Source of the DNA: Clarkia xantiana subsp. parviflora
Lineage: Eukaryota > Streptophyta > Magnoliopsida > Myrtales > Onagraceae
Assembly (NCBI GenBank): GCA_036873135.1
Contig: JAPTYO010000010.1
Coordinates: 6,114,634-6,178,633, forward strand
Direction: 5' to 3'
Length of the DNA stretch: 64,000 nt
A model generated the notes under the pieces. That model saw only the letters and a list, made by a program, of their open reading frames with translations, was not told where the DNA came from and did not search any database. Of the stretch, positions 35,197 to 46,446 are shown piece after piece. The stretch's first letter is position 1; each line of letters starts with the position of its first letter. The position numbers and the translations under genes are program-made.

Positions 35197-35872
35197 GGAA
35201 AAAAACTTATTTAGTGTCTCAAGTTTACCTCATGTTTTAGTTTGGTGTCTGACGCGTACTTATATTGTCCCAAGTTTGAATAGTGTTGCTATTTGGTGTC
35301 TCCGTCAAATTTTGAGGTTAAATTTAATAGAATTCGGTCATGTGACCAGCACATGACTAAATAAAATTGAAAATGCCCAAATTACCCCTAAACCCTAAAT
35401 CAGGTCAGCTGCTCCACCACCGGAACCCTAAGTCGGCCAGAATCCTAAATTGCCCGGAATAGGCCGTATTCGGTCGACCCTAAATCAGGCCAGCTGCTTC
35501 AGCCTAAACCCTAAATCGGCCAAAATCGGCTAGAATCGGGACGTAATCGGCTGGAATCGGGTCGGAATAGACCGGAATCATATCGTTTGGAGGTGGGTGG
35601 CCGGAATTGGAGTTGTGGGGGGGGGGGGTCGGAAACGGAGGTGGGTGGCCGAAATCGGAGGTGGGTGGCCGTAATCGGAGGTGGGTGGCCGAAATCGGAT
35701 TTAGGGGCAGTATGGTCTTTTCATCTAAGTCTGTTAAACTTAACACCTAAAGTTAACAGAAAACCAAATTGCAATACTATTCAGACTTGAGACAGTCCAT
35801 ATCAACACTTTAATCATGAGACACCAAACTGAAATATGAGGTAAACCTGAGACACTAAATAGGTTCTTTTCC
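35197..35872. mobile_element. Foldback element with 9-bp target duplication and a 25-bp tandem core
   Basis: The ends GGAAAAAAACTTATTTAGTG and the inverse of CACTAAATAGGTTCTTTTCC pair, flanked by TTTTTACTA (35188-35196 and 35873-35881). The core at 35588-35700 has about four 'ggaggtgggtggccg(a/g)aatc' units and a G11 run. The open frames here are repeat shadows. Confidence 0.8.
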
Positions 35873-35881
35873 TTTTTACTA

Positions 35882-37062
35882 TCGTGTATGTAAGTCATAA
35901 ATGTATCATATCGCATGTTATTTGATAAGTCACAATATCTATTTTCATATAAAAAAAGCCTATGAATTAGAAAAATCTATATAAAGTTATAATTATTTGA
36001 TTACGATATTTGTAAATATAAATATTATAAAAAAAAAAAAATTGTATAATATATCTATTATTGATGTAAGTTTTTCCGATGTATTTTAAGGTTTAGAACC
36101 AATAATTGTCATGTAGCAGAATAATGCGTGTTTAGAGCTAGAACTTCTAGGTTATTTTTAAACTTTAGAATTGCTTATTTCGCTATTTATCATTATGACT
36201 CACTCGAGATTGGAAATTAATGTTATAAAATATTAATGGTCAAACACTTAATTATAATTTTGTATAGACATGCCCGATGCGAGCTTAGTATGAGTTTTAA
36301 TGAGTGTCTTTGTTTTTTAGCTTAGTATGAGTTTTAATGAGTGTCTTTGTTTTTGCTTCTGGTCCCAAGTACTTGACTTAAAATTTGTAAGATTTTTTTT
36401 AACGAAAAATATGTTACATAATTTAATTTTTTATTAAACATTTATTCCTATATTATCATTAGAGTCAGCTGCTCATGCGATTGTACGATGCTCAGAGTTA
36501 ACATAATCATGCTCTTTTATTATTCTGAAGTTCTTTTATTATTCTTAAGTTGATCATACCATTTGTATCATCAATTGAGTCGGTTTAATTATGCTATGTA
36601 TCATCATCACGACGCTACGTGTGCATAGTGTGTGGACTGATGTGTATTATATATATTTATTAGTTAAAAATGGTTACATATTGGCCTGGGTTCAACATAT
36701 TGGGCTCAACTATGAGCCTTGATTAACTAAAGCTTGGCCCGTTAAATAACGATAAGGAAAATGGGCCTATTAGGTTAGGCGCGAAATGAGAGCCCGGTAA
36801 ATGCTAACCAGAGCACCTTCAACTTTTATCTGTTGTGTTTAAACCCTAGCGAGTCGGCCAATCAAAGAAGACGAAGAAGAAAAATACGCAGAAGAACAAA
36901 CAAGGTTTGTTTACATGCACTAACAATGAGTACCGCTTATGTGTTCCTTGAACTTCAACATTGCTGAAGCAATTCCAATTTCCAAGCTCAGTGGTTAGTG
37001 TATCTCCACTGTTCTAGTTTCCAAGCTAAATATAGCAGATTTCTTGCTCCTTCTGCAGCTTA
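35882..37062. other. Intergenic stretch with NOP2 promoter and 5' UTR
   Basis: No gene was seen up to the NOP2 start. A 32-bp direct repeat 'gcttagtatgagttttaatg...' is at 36282 and 36320. The last 250 bases carry a likely 5' UTR intron, with acceptor 'ttctgcag' at 37050-37058. Confidence 0.4.
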
Positions 37063-40000
37063 ATGGGTCCACTAGCTTTCAAGAAAAGTAAGGGAGTAAA
37101 AGCTCAGAAGCCTCCACCGAGAAAGAAGCAGAAGAAGAATGATTTGTTTGCAGTGAAAAAATCTAAAAAAGATGAAATTTCTGATGACGAAAGTGATGGT
37201 GTTGTGGAAGAACGTGAAGAGTCGGAAGAAGAAGCAGAGTCTGGTTCTGCTTCCGATGTATCCTCCGATGGAGATGATCTGCTTGCTGATGATTTCCTTC
37301 AAGGGAGTGAAGGCGAAGGTACGGATGTTCCTTGTTCATTTTGTGCTGGTTTTCAAAAAAGAGATGCCTAGAGCTGGTCCATAATTTCCTCATCTCTGAA
37401 TGTTCCCGCAGATGAAGGCCCAAAATCTGATGAGGGTTCTGAGGATAGTTCGGATTCTGACGCTGATATTGAGGATCAGTCCAGAGCACTTGATAAAGAA
37501 AGGGAAAGGGTAGCAGAAGAAGCCAGAGATGAATTGCAACTTAATATTAAGGAGGAGTCTGATGAATTCAGATTGCCCAAGGAGGAGGTATTGTTTTTCC
37601 ACTTATGATTTATGTATAACAGAACTATTGTGCATTTGTTATCAAATTAAGTCGAAAACGATGCTGAATGTATGTTGTACTTTATAGCCTGTTTGGTCCT
37701 ATTTGCACTTGAGTTCTTATTTCCGCTGCCAAAAGTTATAGGTTTTTTAATCTGTTTACATTTAGGAACTTCAAGAAGAGGCTCAAAGGCCCCCAGATCT
37801 CCCAAATATCCAGAGGAGGATAAGAGAAAGTGAGTAATCATATTTATTTCATCACATTTTATGTAGTGAACTGCAATGTAATGCTCAATTTTATCTCTGC
37901 TAGTTGTCCGAGTCCTGTCGAATCTTAAGGAATTGAAGCAGGAAGGAGCAACAAGGAAGGAGTATGTAGGTCAGCTTAAAAGGGACCTAGCTTCATATTA
38001 TGGCTACAATGAGTTCCTAACTGGGGTCTTAGTGGAGGTATTTGAGTTGATTAGTTATTTCTATGGATTGATTGTTTCTTCTATTAACGGTGCAAGTGTG
38101 GTTTTTTCTTCTACTTGATATTTCTCATCGCATCGCATCTTTGTACTTTAAGCATCTCTTCTGTTTTGGTCTTACTTCATATGTGTATTTCAATTTTGGT
38201 GCAGATGTTCCGACCTGTTGAGCTCTTAGAACTTATTGAAGCTTATGAAAAGCCTAGGCCTATATGTCTTAGAACAAACACCTTAAAGGTGATACTACAT
38301 TTGAATATAATCCTCGCTCTCAAGTCACACATCAATTGATTATACACGTGTTACTAAACACCATAATGTTCCTTGCAGTCAAGAAGACGAGATTTGGCAG
38401 ATGTTTTGATAAACAGGGGTGTAAACCTGGATCCATTAAGCAAATGGTCGAAAGTAAGTCACCTGATATGAAGTTTTAGATATTATTGGGTACAGAAGCA
38501 TGTGCATCAAAATAGATGAACGATACTTCTGTTTTAAACGCAGGTTGGATTAGTTGTTTATGACTCACAAGTGCCTATTGGTGCTACTCCGGAATATATG
38601 GCGGGCTTTTACATGGTAGTGTAATTGTTACCCTTTGATACTGCTTTCATTGCTCGTTATTTTTTCTTGCAGAGTAGATATGATTTTCTTAATTTTACAG
38701 CTGCAAAGCGCCAGTTCTTTTCTTCCTGTGATGGCCCTTGCTCCTCAAGAGAATGAGCGTGTAATTGATATGGCGTAAGTGATAGTTCGTTCATTTTTTG
38801 CATGCTGCACTTGCTTGGTGCCTCATTAATTCTGTTATCACCATCACATAAAGATTACATTGTTGTTCTGAATGACTGTCAGCTACTGACTCAATTCTTT
38901 CTATTGATAATGGTCTTTACATGTTGTAGTGCTGCACCTGGTGGTAAAACAACTTATATTGCAGCTCTAATGAAAAATAGCGGTAAGTCTCAATGTCCTT
39001 GATGTAAAGGTTGGGTATGAGATTTGGTCATTCTTTTTGTGAAAATGGTGATAAAAACTTTCCGATGATTTGGAAATGCTGAAATTAGTATTTAGTACGC
39101 ACTTTGGGATTCGTGTTATTTGCATCATTATGATGGAAATATTTTTTTGTATCCTCTTCATCTGTTAACAGGGATTATTTTTGCAAACGAAATGAAGGAA
39201 CCAAGGTTGAAATCTCTTACTGCAAATCTTCACCGTATGGGTGTCACAAACACTGTAGTGTGCAACTATGACGGGAAGGAGGTCAGCTTCTAGTTATCTA
39301 ATTGTTTTTGCAATCCATATTTGAGTGTTCTAAGTACATACGTTAATATACATTCTCTATCTTCGTTTGCAGCTTCCAAAGGTCTTGGGCCCAAATTCAG
39401 TAGATAGAGTTTTACTGGATGCACCCTGTAGTGGAACTGGGGTGAGTAATTTACTTGTCCATGGCATACCCCCATTTTCAGCTTTACAGCAATTGTTGAA
39501 TATCAATGCAACTAAAATTGTGCAATTTTTTAAAGGTTATCTCGAAAGATGAATCAGTCAAGACCTCCAAGAGTGCTGACGACATCCAAAAATGTGCCTT
39601 TTTGCAGAAGGTATGTTTCATTTTTCTCGAGTATGCATATCATTTTTGTATCATTTTCAAATTGTACTTTAGCTGATTCACTCTTGATGGACTGTTGTTT
39701 TGTACTCAGCAATTGATACTTGCAGCAATTGACATGGTGGATGCCAATTCAAAATCTGGGGGTTATGTCGTCTACTCCACATGTTCTATCATGGTTCCTG
39801 AGGTGAACCCCATGAATCTTCGTACAATTTTTTCTTAAATTTTTATTTTTTTAACAATTTGTTCATAACGAGACAACTCCATTTAAAACAATGTGCTTAA
39901 TTTGATGAAATTATGCAGAATGAAGCAGTAATTGACTACGCTCTAAAGAAGAGGGATGTCAAAGTTGTACCATGTGGACTAGATTTTGGCCGTCCAGGGT

Positions 40001-41303
40001 AAGCCTTATTTTCCAGTCATCTCATACTCTATCCAAATTGGCAGCTCCTGAGACTTGCTATACATTGGAAAACTTGAATTTTCCAGGTTTACTGCATTTA
40101 GAGAAAACCACTTTCATCCATCCTTAGAGAAGACGAGGCGGTTTTACCCTCACGTGCATAATATGGATGGATTCTTCGTCGCCAAGGTACATATATAACT
40201 TGTCATCCCTATAAAACTAAAACTATGCATTGTACACTGCAACTGCAACATATTTAGTATTTTTTTTTTTTTTTTGCCACTGAGAAATTAAGTAATGCTT
40301 GCTTTTACTTTATCAGTTGAAGAAAATGAGCAATGCAAAGAAAAGCTCGGCAGCAGCTTCTGATGCAACAGAAGCAGCAGAGGGAGAAGTATTGGAGAAT
40401 GACGAGGAGAATGGTGAAAAGGCTGCAGTAGAGAAAGTTCATCAAAATGCTTCTCAGAAAGTCAAGTTGAATAATGGTGGCGTTGCTGAGAATGGCCATA
40501 GTAAACAAAAGGAAGGGGGAGTACCTGTGGGTGTTAAGAGGAAGTGGGAGAAGCGGAAATTTCCGGCAAGGGAGGAAATTTCCAGAAGCAGGTAATAATG
40601 AAATTTAGAGTCAATATTTCTTAACCAGAAAAAACAGACAGTAAAAAAAAAAGGTTAACAGTTCTTTTGGTCTATGATGTTTGACAACTTTTGAGTTTTG
40701 GTCAATGATGTTTTTTTTTCCTAGTTTTGGTTCCATATTTTTGCAGATTTTTTCTAGTTTTGGTCTAACCGTTACATTCCGTCCATTTTTTTACATGTTC
40801 AAGTCACGTGATTCACTCTAAACTTTAAATTTAGTCCATCTAATACTTTTTTAACCTTTTTTTTGTTCAATTTAGTCCCGAAGTTTCAAAATTGACCCCA
40901 ATTGGACAATAGGTCCAATTGAATTTTTGAAACTTCGGGACTACATTGAACAAAAAAATGTTAGGAAAGTATTAGAGGGACTAAATTGAACAAAATTGAA
41001 AGTTTAGGGTGGATTACGTGACTTGTACATGTCAAAAAATGGACAGAATGTAACGGTCGGACCAAAACTAGAAAAAATCTGCAAACATATGGTACCAAAA
41101 CTAGGAAACAAAAATATCATGGACCAAAACCCAAAAATTGTCAAACATCGTAGACCAAAAGACCTGTTAACCCTAAAAAAAATGAATACTTGGTGAACTT
41201 TTTTTATTTTTATTTTTAAATATGCTTTAATTGTCTGAACAGAGAGGAGAAGAGAGCAGTTCTTCGCGGAAAGAAAGGGCCTTTCAGGAAAGGATCAAAA
41301 TGA
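37063..41303 (+). CDS. NOP2: NOP2-type 25S rRNA (cytosine-C5) methyltransferase
   Basis: Seventeen exons: 37063-37318, 37412-37587, 37766-37829, 37904-38037, 38205-38288, 38379-38453, 38544-38615, 38701-38774, 38930-38982, 39172-39281, 39373-39441, 39536-39610, 39710-39802, 39919-39998, 40087-40186, 40317-40591 and 41243-41303. All phases fit and give 616 residues. The N-terminus is Lys-rich then acidic, typical of nucleolar proteins. The catalytic core follows: [11 protein letters not shown], the SAM site [18 protein letters not shown] (motif IV Cys), and [12 protein letters not shown] (motif VI catalytic Cys). [12 protein letters not shown] closes the core, and a basic tail ends GPFRKGSK. 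The family methylates 25S rRNA in the nucleolus and supports large-subunit assembly. The closest plant relatives are the NOP2A/OLI2 and NOP2B proteins. Intron 16 holds a foldback element. Confidence 0.95.
40652..41173. mobile_element. Foldback element in NOP2 intron 16
   Basis: AGGTTAACAGTTCTTTTGGT ... CCAAAAGACCTGTTAACCC has long arms meeting at 'caattggacaataggtccaattg' (40899). It is very similar to 25901-26425. The flanks are A-runs, so the target duplication is ambiguous. Confidence 0.82.
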
Positions 41304-43619
41304 TGAAGCACGACTTGAGGCATTGGGGAATCTAAGCTGGATATTTACGGAGCCCGGTAATTTATAGAATGTATTATGAATGTTCTACAGGTGATTAGGG
41401 TTTCTGACAGTATGGTTCTGGTTATAATTATGCTGATGCTGCCCCAAATTTTACCTTGCTTGGGGGACAAGGCAACTTTTTTGCTGTTAAAATGTTCATA
41501 GTGAGTCTCAATTTTGGTGAAAGTTGATCCTGAGATTGTAGTTTTGTGGCAAATGCAGCCAGTGTTGGTCTATATTACTTTTTCTTCAGGTGAAAAGTCG
41601 GTTACTCAATAACAGTTTTTTCTTGTTGCCCATGTTATCTGTTGAATATCGGGAAAGGTAAAAAATCACCCAGAAAATAACGAATTTACTTTTACAGTGA
41701 TCACGTTTGTAATTCTGTTTTCCATAGAGGATCACAGTTTACATTTACAGTGTATAGTTAGGGTTACAATAAACAGAAATTTGCAGTCCAGATTGAAACC
41801 CAGAAGCAACTGCTACAATAATTATAACAATCTACAAGTCATATCCAATTCACATCCATATCTATATCAAATTTTGATATATAATTAAACTTCAAGAACA
41901 ACACTATATAATAATAATAAAGTTAAAACTTTCTTCTTTTTTGTAATTTAGAAAATTGAAAAAATTATGTGCTTTAATTTATTAACTTATCTTCTCACTT
42001 TTAGGGTGCAAATATATATCATGTTTGGAATGCTAATCTTCTACTTAAGAGAAAGGTGAGTGAATCATTGAAAACAACGATAAACATATCCATTAGTTTT
42101 TTTATTATATGTATAAATAAAAAGAAGTATGTTTATAAATTAATTCCACATGCATGGGCCCTGATTGATTTATTGCTGCTGCTGCTAACAAACAAGATCC
42201 TCAATCAAATTTTTGGAAGCTTGCTTATGGCTAAATAAAGCGTTGGTGGTGCATGCCTACTCTTTCTAGTGCGAAAGTTAAGTTTTTTTTTTTTTTTTCT
42301 TCAAGATTTTCACAATCTCAAGTAGAAAATATTAGAGTTAAAACTATTTTCAAAATTGTATATGTATGTACAATAAATACAAACTATCTCTATCTACTTA
42401 AGTAACCGGTTGATGATGATATAAGTAGCTAGCTAGCTAGGTCTTATAATTGTAAATTTGCAATCCAATAATCCAAAACCTAAAATGGTATATCATTACC
42501 AAAAATTATTGTTAACAAATAGAAAAAGGGCCAATGTTGACAATGGAAGCAAAGTAATGATGAGAAACCAAATTAACCTTTTCAAAAACAAATATTAGTG
42601 CTTTTCTTAATTTAACTATTAGTGTAGTTAGTAGTGGGTGGTAAAAGTTGAATTCATTAGCAAAAGCTAGCTAGCTAGGGTTTATTTACTTACAACTAGC
42701 ATATCATATCATATCTTAGGTAATATTTAATTTTCGACTTTGGTAATTATATCCGATTTTTGAGGATATCACTTTCCCTTCCAATGGATTATTGGTGTAG
42801 GCAAGTTAAAAGCCAAAATTTGAAGGTCCCTTCGATTAACATCAATCAATCAATATTTGAACGACACAAAAATATATAATTGGTTCATAATGAAGAATGC
42901 ACGCACAAGCAATGCGACGTGGACCATGTGTGTACGTACGTACCATATAAATAACATCAACGTAACTCGGCCGCAAATACTTGGATCCTAAAGTACTGAA
43001 GCTTAGAATTTTAACATACCCACTATAAAAATCATCGTACCTACCAAATAAATACCATCATCAACGTAACTAGGAAAATCTGGTCACAAATTCGGTCGCA
43101 AATACTTGGATCCTAAAGTATACGAGCTTAGAATTTGGTCGCTCTATTAAACCGTAATAGGTTTTAACCAAATGTAATAAGTACTATCCAAATGTAATAG
43201 CTCTATTATTGGTACACTTGATTATTTGTTAGCTCACTTGCACAGGTAACAATATCTAATTATTGTCAGTAATCGTAACTATCCATAATTTAACCTTTTA
43301 TGAGTGAATTTTTTTTGCCAACCATTACAAATGTCAATTTTTTTTGGCCAAATTAACAAATCTTAGTTAACTAATCAAATTCAACATTTTTTTTTCAAAG
43401 TACATATTACCAAATATAAGACCATCTCTTTCGTATATGAAAACTTAATTTATATTGTCATTAGATTGTCATTTGTGTGGAAAATTATTTTTAAATTAAT
43501 ATTCATTTTATTATTGATTAATTAATTTATGTAAATTAGAAATATATAATATGTCGCTCGAAAGGTCTTTACGACATTTACTTTTCCTGAAAAAAAATTG
43601 TTTTGTAAATCAAAGTTTT
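41304..43619. other. NOP2 3' flank and gene-free stretch
   Basis: The NOP2 3' UTR probably extends to about 41600. After that the sequence is AT-rich with no gene recognised. Short 'agctagctag' runs lie at 42430 and 42667. Two related segments, 42950-42999 and 43066-43134, share 'cgcaaatacttggatcctaa', so a small direct duplication is present. Confidence 0.4.
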
Positions 43620-43628
43620 ATATAAAAA

Positions 43629-44527
43629 AGGTTAAGAACACAATAGGGGCCTGAATGTTTGCACATGTTGCCAAAATGGGTCTGAATTGAAAAAACGTAT
43701 TATTAAGGGCCTGAATTTAAGTTTTGTGTTTTTTCAAATCTCCGTCCAAATTTTCTGTTAAATCTAACAGAACCACGTGAAAAGACAAAAATACCCTTTT
43801 GTAATTATTATACAATTTATCAATTTAATTAATAAAACATGAAATGTCTAAAATACCCCTACACACTAATTATGCCCTTAAGGCCACCACGCTCCGGCCA
43901 CCGCCCGACGACCACCACCCGGCTCCGGCGACCACCACCCGGCTCCGACGACCACCACCGACCTCCGGCGACCACCACCGACCTCCGACGACGACCGAAA
44001 AGCTCCGATCGGAGCCAAAAAGCTCCGATCGGAGCTTTGGAGCTCCGGTCGGCTCTGTGGCTCCGATCGGGGCCACAGAGCTCCGATCTGGAGCCCTGTG
44101 GCTCCCGATCTGGAGCCCTGTGGCTCCGATCGGAGCTTTTCGGTCGTCGCCGGAGGTCGGTGGTGGTCGTCGGAGGCTGGTGGTGGTCGCCGGAGGTCAG
44201 TGGTGGTCGCCGGAGGCCGGTGGTGGTCGCCGGAGTCGGGGTGGTGGTGGTCGCCGGAGCTGTGGTGGCTTAAAGGGTATTTTCGTCATTTTAGGTCAAA
44301 CATATGAAAGACACACTTTGGTCAAAGGGCATTTTCGGGTTTTCAAATTATTTTTTGTCACATGCCAAGCATGTGACCACTTTCCGTCACTTTTAACAGA
44401 AAAAATAGACGGAGACCTCACTTATACACAAAACTCAAAATTCAGGCCCTAAATAATATGTTTTTTCAATTCAGACCCCTTTTGGCAACATGGGCAAACA
44501 TTCATGCCCCTATTGTGTTCTTAACCC
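43629..44527. mobile_element. Foldback element with perfect 9-bp target duplication and GC-rich core
   Basis: The ends AGGTTAAGAACACAATAGGG and ...CCCTATTGTGTTCTTAACCC pair, flanked by ATATAAAAA (43620-43628 and 44528-44536). The core at 43880-44270 is an inverted pair of 'ccggcgaccaccac' arrays. They surround repeats of the 14-bp palindrome gctccgatcggagc at 44003, 44025 and 44123. The 144- and 202-residue open frames across it are low-complexity shadows. Confidence 0.85.
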
Positions 44528-44864
44528 ATATAAAAATGATGACTCTTCTATTAATGTATAAAAAATTAGCTAATATATTATACTATAGAAAATAAAAATA
44601 AACCAGTATATAATATAAATAAAAATTTAGATGATATTATTTAATGACGATTTTATTTTGTGAGTAAGTTTTAAGTTTAAAATCTTCGATTGTGTTCGAT
44701 TGTGTCATATAGTGTATAATAACATTCATTTTGGAATTATAAACTCTGCTATTGACCTTATATTTTATAATTATTAATCTAGCTACATGCATGTCATTAT
44801 CTAATTTAATTAATCCGATATTTTTTTATTTGAATAGGACAACTACTATATGAACATTCATTTA

Positions 44865-45338
44865 TGGCATATTTGATTGCATGTATTTTGATATACTAAT
44901 ACATGTCTTAGTTAATACTTTATTTATTTTGCTTTGGTATTGATATTAGTTAATACATGAGTATTAGTTAATACTCATTTCTATAGTAAATCATGTATTA
45001 GCTAAGACACTCAAAAAATCATGTATTAGCTAATACATGGTACATAATGACAAAAATACCCCTAACCTTACTTAATATACAATAACTATACAAACTTCGG
45101 CTCATAACATCGGTCACCGGCCGGATTTCAATTATTATAATATTTAAAAAAAAATTATATATCTATTTACGGGCATTTAGGTCTTTTAGTCATTATATTA
45201 GTATATCCTAATACAAAATGCATCCAAACATTGTATTAGGATATCACAATACATGGTTCGTGCAAACATAGGATTAACTAAGCACTGACTAGGATATCGT
45301 AATCGCCACTTAGCTAATACGTGCAATCAAACGTGCCC
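44865..45338. mobile_element. MITE with TTA target duplication
   Basis: The left end TGGCATATTTGATTGCATGT and the inverse of the right end GTGCAATCAAACGTGCCC pair with a few mismatches. TTA lies on each side (44862-44864, 45339-45341). The PIF/Harbinger type is likely. The body contains repeated 'atgtattagctaatacatg' palindromes. Confidence 0.72.
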
Positions 45339-45405
45339 TTAAAGTTTTAAAAGTAGATCATACTAATATTCACAAAATAATTACTAATAACTAGGTAGCT
45401 AGCTC

Positions 45406-46062
45406 TTAAAGATAGGCAGCCCTAAAGTAGGTCTCTTTTAAATTATTATCATCTAGTCTCTCCTTATGCAAGAAGCTCCTCGTCAAGGCGATGTACTTCT
45501 CCACCGTCCGATTGAACTCCTCTTCGCTCAAATCCTCCACCACCGTGTCAGTGCCACCTTCTTCTCTGGCGCCGCCGTGAACCACCGTTTCTCTCCTCTC
45601 TTCATCACTCACCTCCGCGGAGTCCCCAAGCTGCAGACCTCCACCGTCCGCCTCCTCCGCCAATAACAGGCATCGAACTTCCTCAGGGTCGTCCTTCGGT
45701 GGTGGCACTGTAACAAAAACTTCGCCGGTAACTGCGTAGGCAACCTCCGCCGCCGCTTTCTCGCCGGAAGTTTCTGCACATGCTGTGTGGTGGCTCCGGC
45801 GAGACGCATTACTGTTAGCGTCTGTCGTTCCTGCTTCACCGGTAAGGACAGCGACGGTAACGATGATGGCGTTACTGATGAGGAAGACGGAAAGAGGGCG
45901 GAGTAGAAGGGTGAAGAGATCGTGGAGGCAGGCGCCGGTGACGTGGAGGGAGTACCACGTCAGCAAAGACAGCCCCAGCAGGACCTCGGAGATTCGCAGA
46001 GTCAGGATCTTTAGGGTTTTCTGGGAATTCATGGCGGTGTAATGTTGTAGCCAGGGAGGCAT
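45406..46062 (-). CDS. DUF4408/DUF761 membrane protein of unknown function
   Basis: A single exon of up to 218 residues. Two hydrophobic segments lie near the N-terminus (about residues 26-44 and 50-74: VLLGLSLLTWYSLHV and VFLISNAIIVTVAVLTG), as in DUF4408. The middle is acidic and low-complexity. The C-terminus LSEEEFNRTVEKYIALTRSF is a DUF761 motif, seen in proteins first described from cotton fibre. No biochemical role is known to me for the family. A second in-frame Met at 46032 (MNSQKTLKIL) is a good alternative start. A TATA-like box at 46107-46116 fits a start near 46062-46032. The overlapping + strand frames are shadows. Confidence 0.75.
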   Translation of the reverse strand: MPPWLQHYTAMNSQKTLKILTLRISEVLLGLSLLTWYSLHVTGACLHDLFTLLLRPLSVFLISNAIIVTVAVLTGEAGTTDANSNASRRSHHTACAETSGEKAAAEVAYAVTGEVFVTVPPPKDDPEEVRCLLLAEEADGGGLQLGDSAEVSDEERRETVVHGGAREEGGTDTVVEDLSEEEFNRTVEKYIALTRSFLHKERLDDNNLKETYFRAAYL

Positions 46063-46106
46063 TCATCAGAGTATATATTACTTTGAGTTGGAGATCATTA
46101 TTGTCC

Positions 46107-46116
46107 ATTTATATAG
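46107..46116 (-). promoter_or_regulatory. TATA-like box of the DUF4408/DUF761 gene
   Basis: Reads CTATATAAAT on the minus strand, 45-84 bases upstream of the two candidate ATG codons. Nothing else in the promoter is recognised. Confidence 0.45.
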
Positions 46117-46259
46117 GAAATACTAAAATGATATAAAATTCGAAAATAAATAGTAAATAAAACTATGAAATAATGTGCTTACAAATGTATTTTATTGTTA
46201 TTATTATCCACATTACATATCTATTTGATTATTTTCGAATAAATAAATAATCACCAAAA

Positions 46260-46446
46260 GTTGGTTTAGTGTAAAAAACGTTTACTCCCATATGGTTTGA
46301 CTCTGATGTCCCAAGTTCGAAACCTTTCAGGAGCAACACCTCGCGGTGACCTGTTTAAAAAATAATATTTGGTCTCGCCTAGTTCACACACTGCCTGAAA
46401 AAACCCAGACTATGACCAAGAAATTCGAACATTACGTAGCGGGATG
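46260..46446. repeat. Dispersed repeat, left part (interrupted by a hAT element)
   Basis: The text 'cctcgcggtgacctgtttaa', 'cccagactatgaccaagaaa' and 'cattacgtagcgggatg' recurs in decayed form at 55510-55850. It continues at 47297-47340 ('tcgccactactagct') after the inserted element. A SINE origin is possible but unproven. Confidence 0.5.

Noticed and set aside
43839..44452. Open frames of 144 and 202 residues, Pro/Arg/Ser-rich
   Set aside because: They lie wholly in the inverted GC-rich core of a foldback element, exist in several frames at once and show no domain.
46260..46446. A tRNA gene in the dispersed repeat with 'ggttcgaaac'-like text
   Set aside because: Only a B-box-like word is present; no cloverleaf could be folded.
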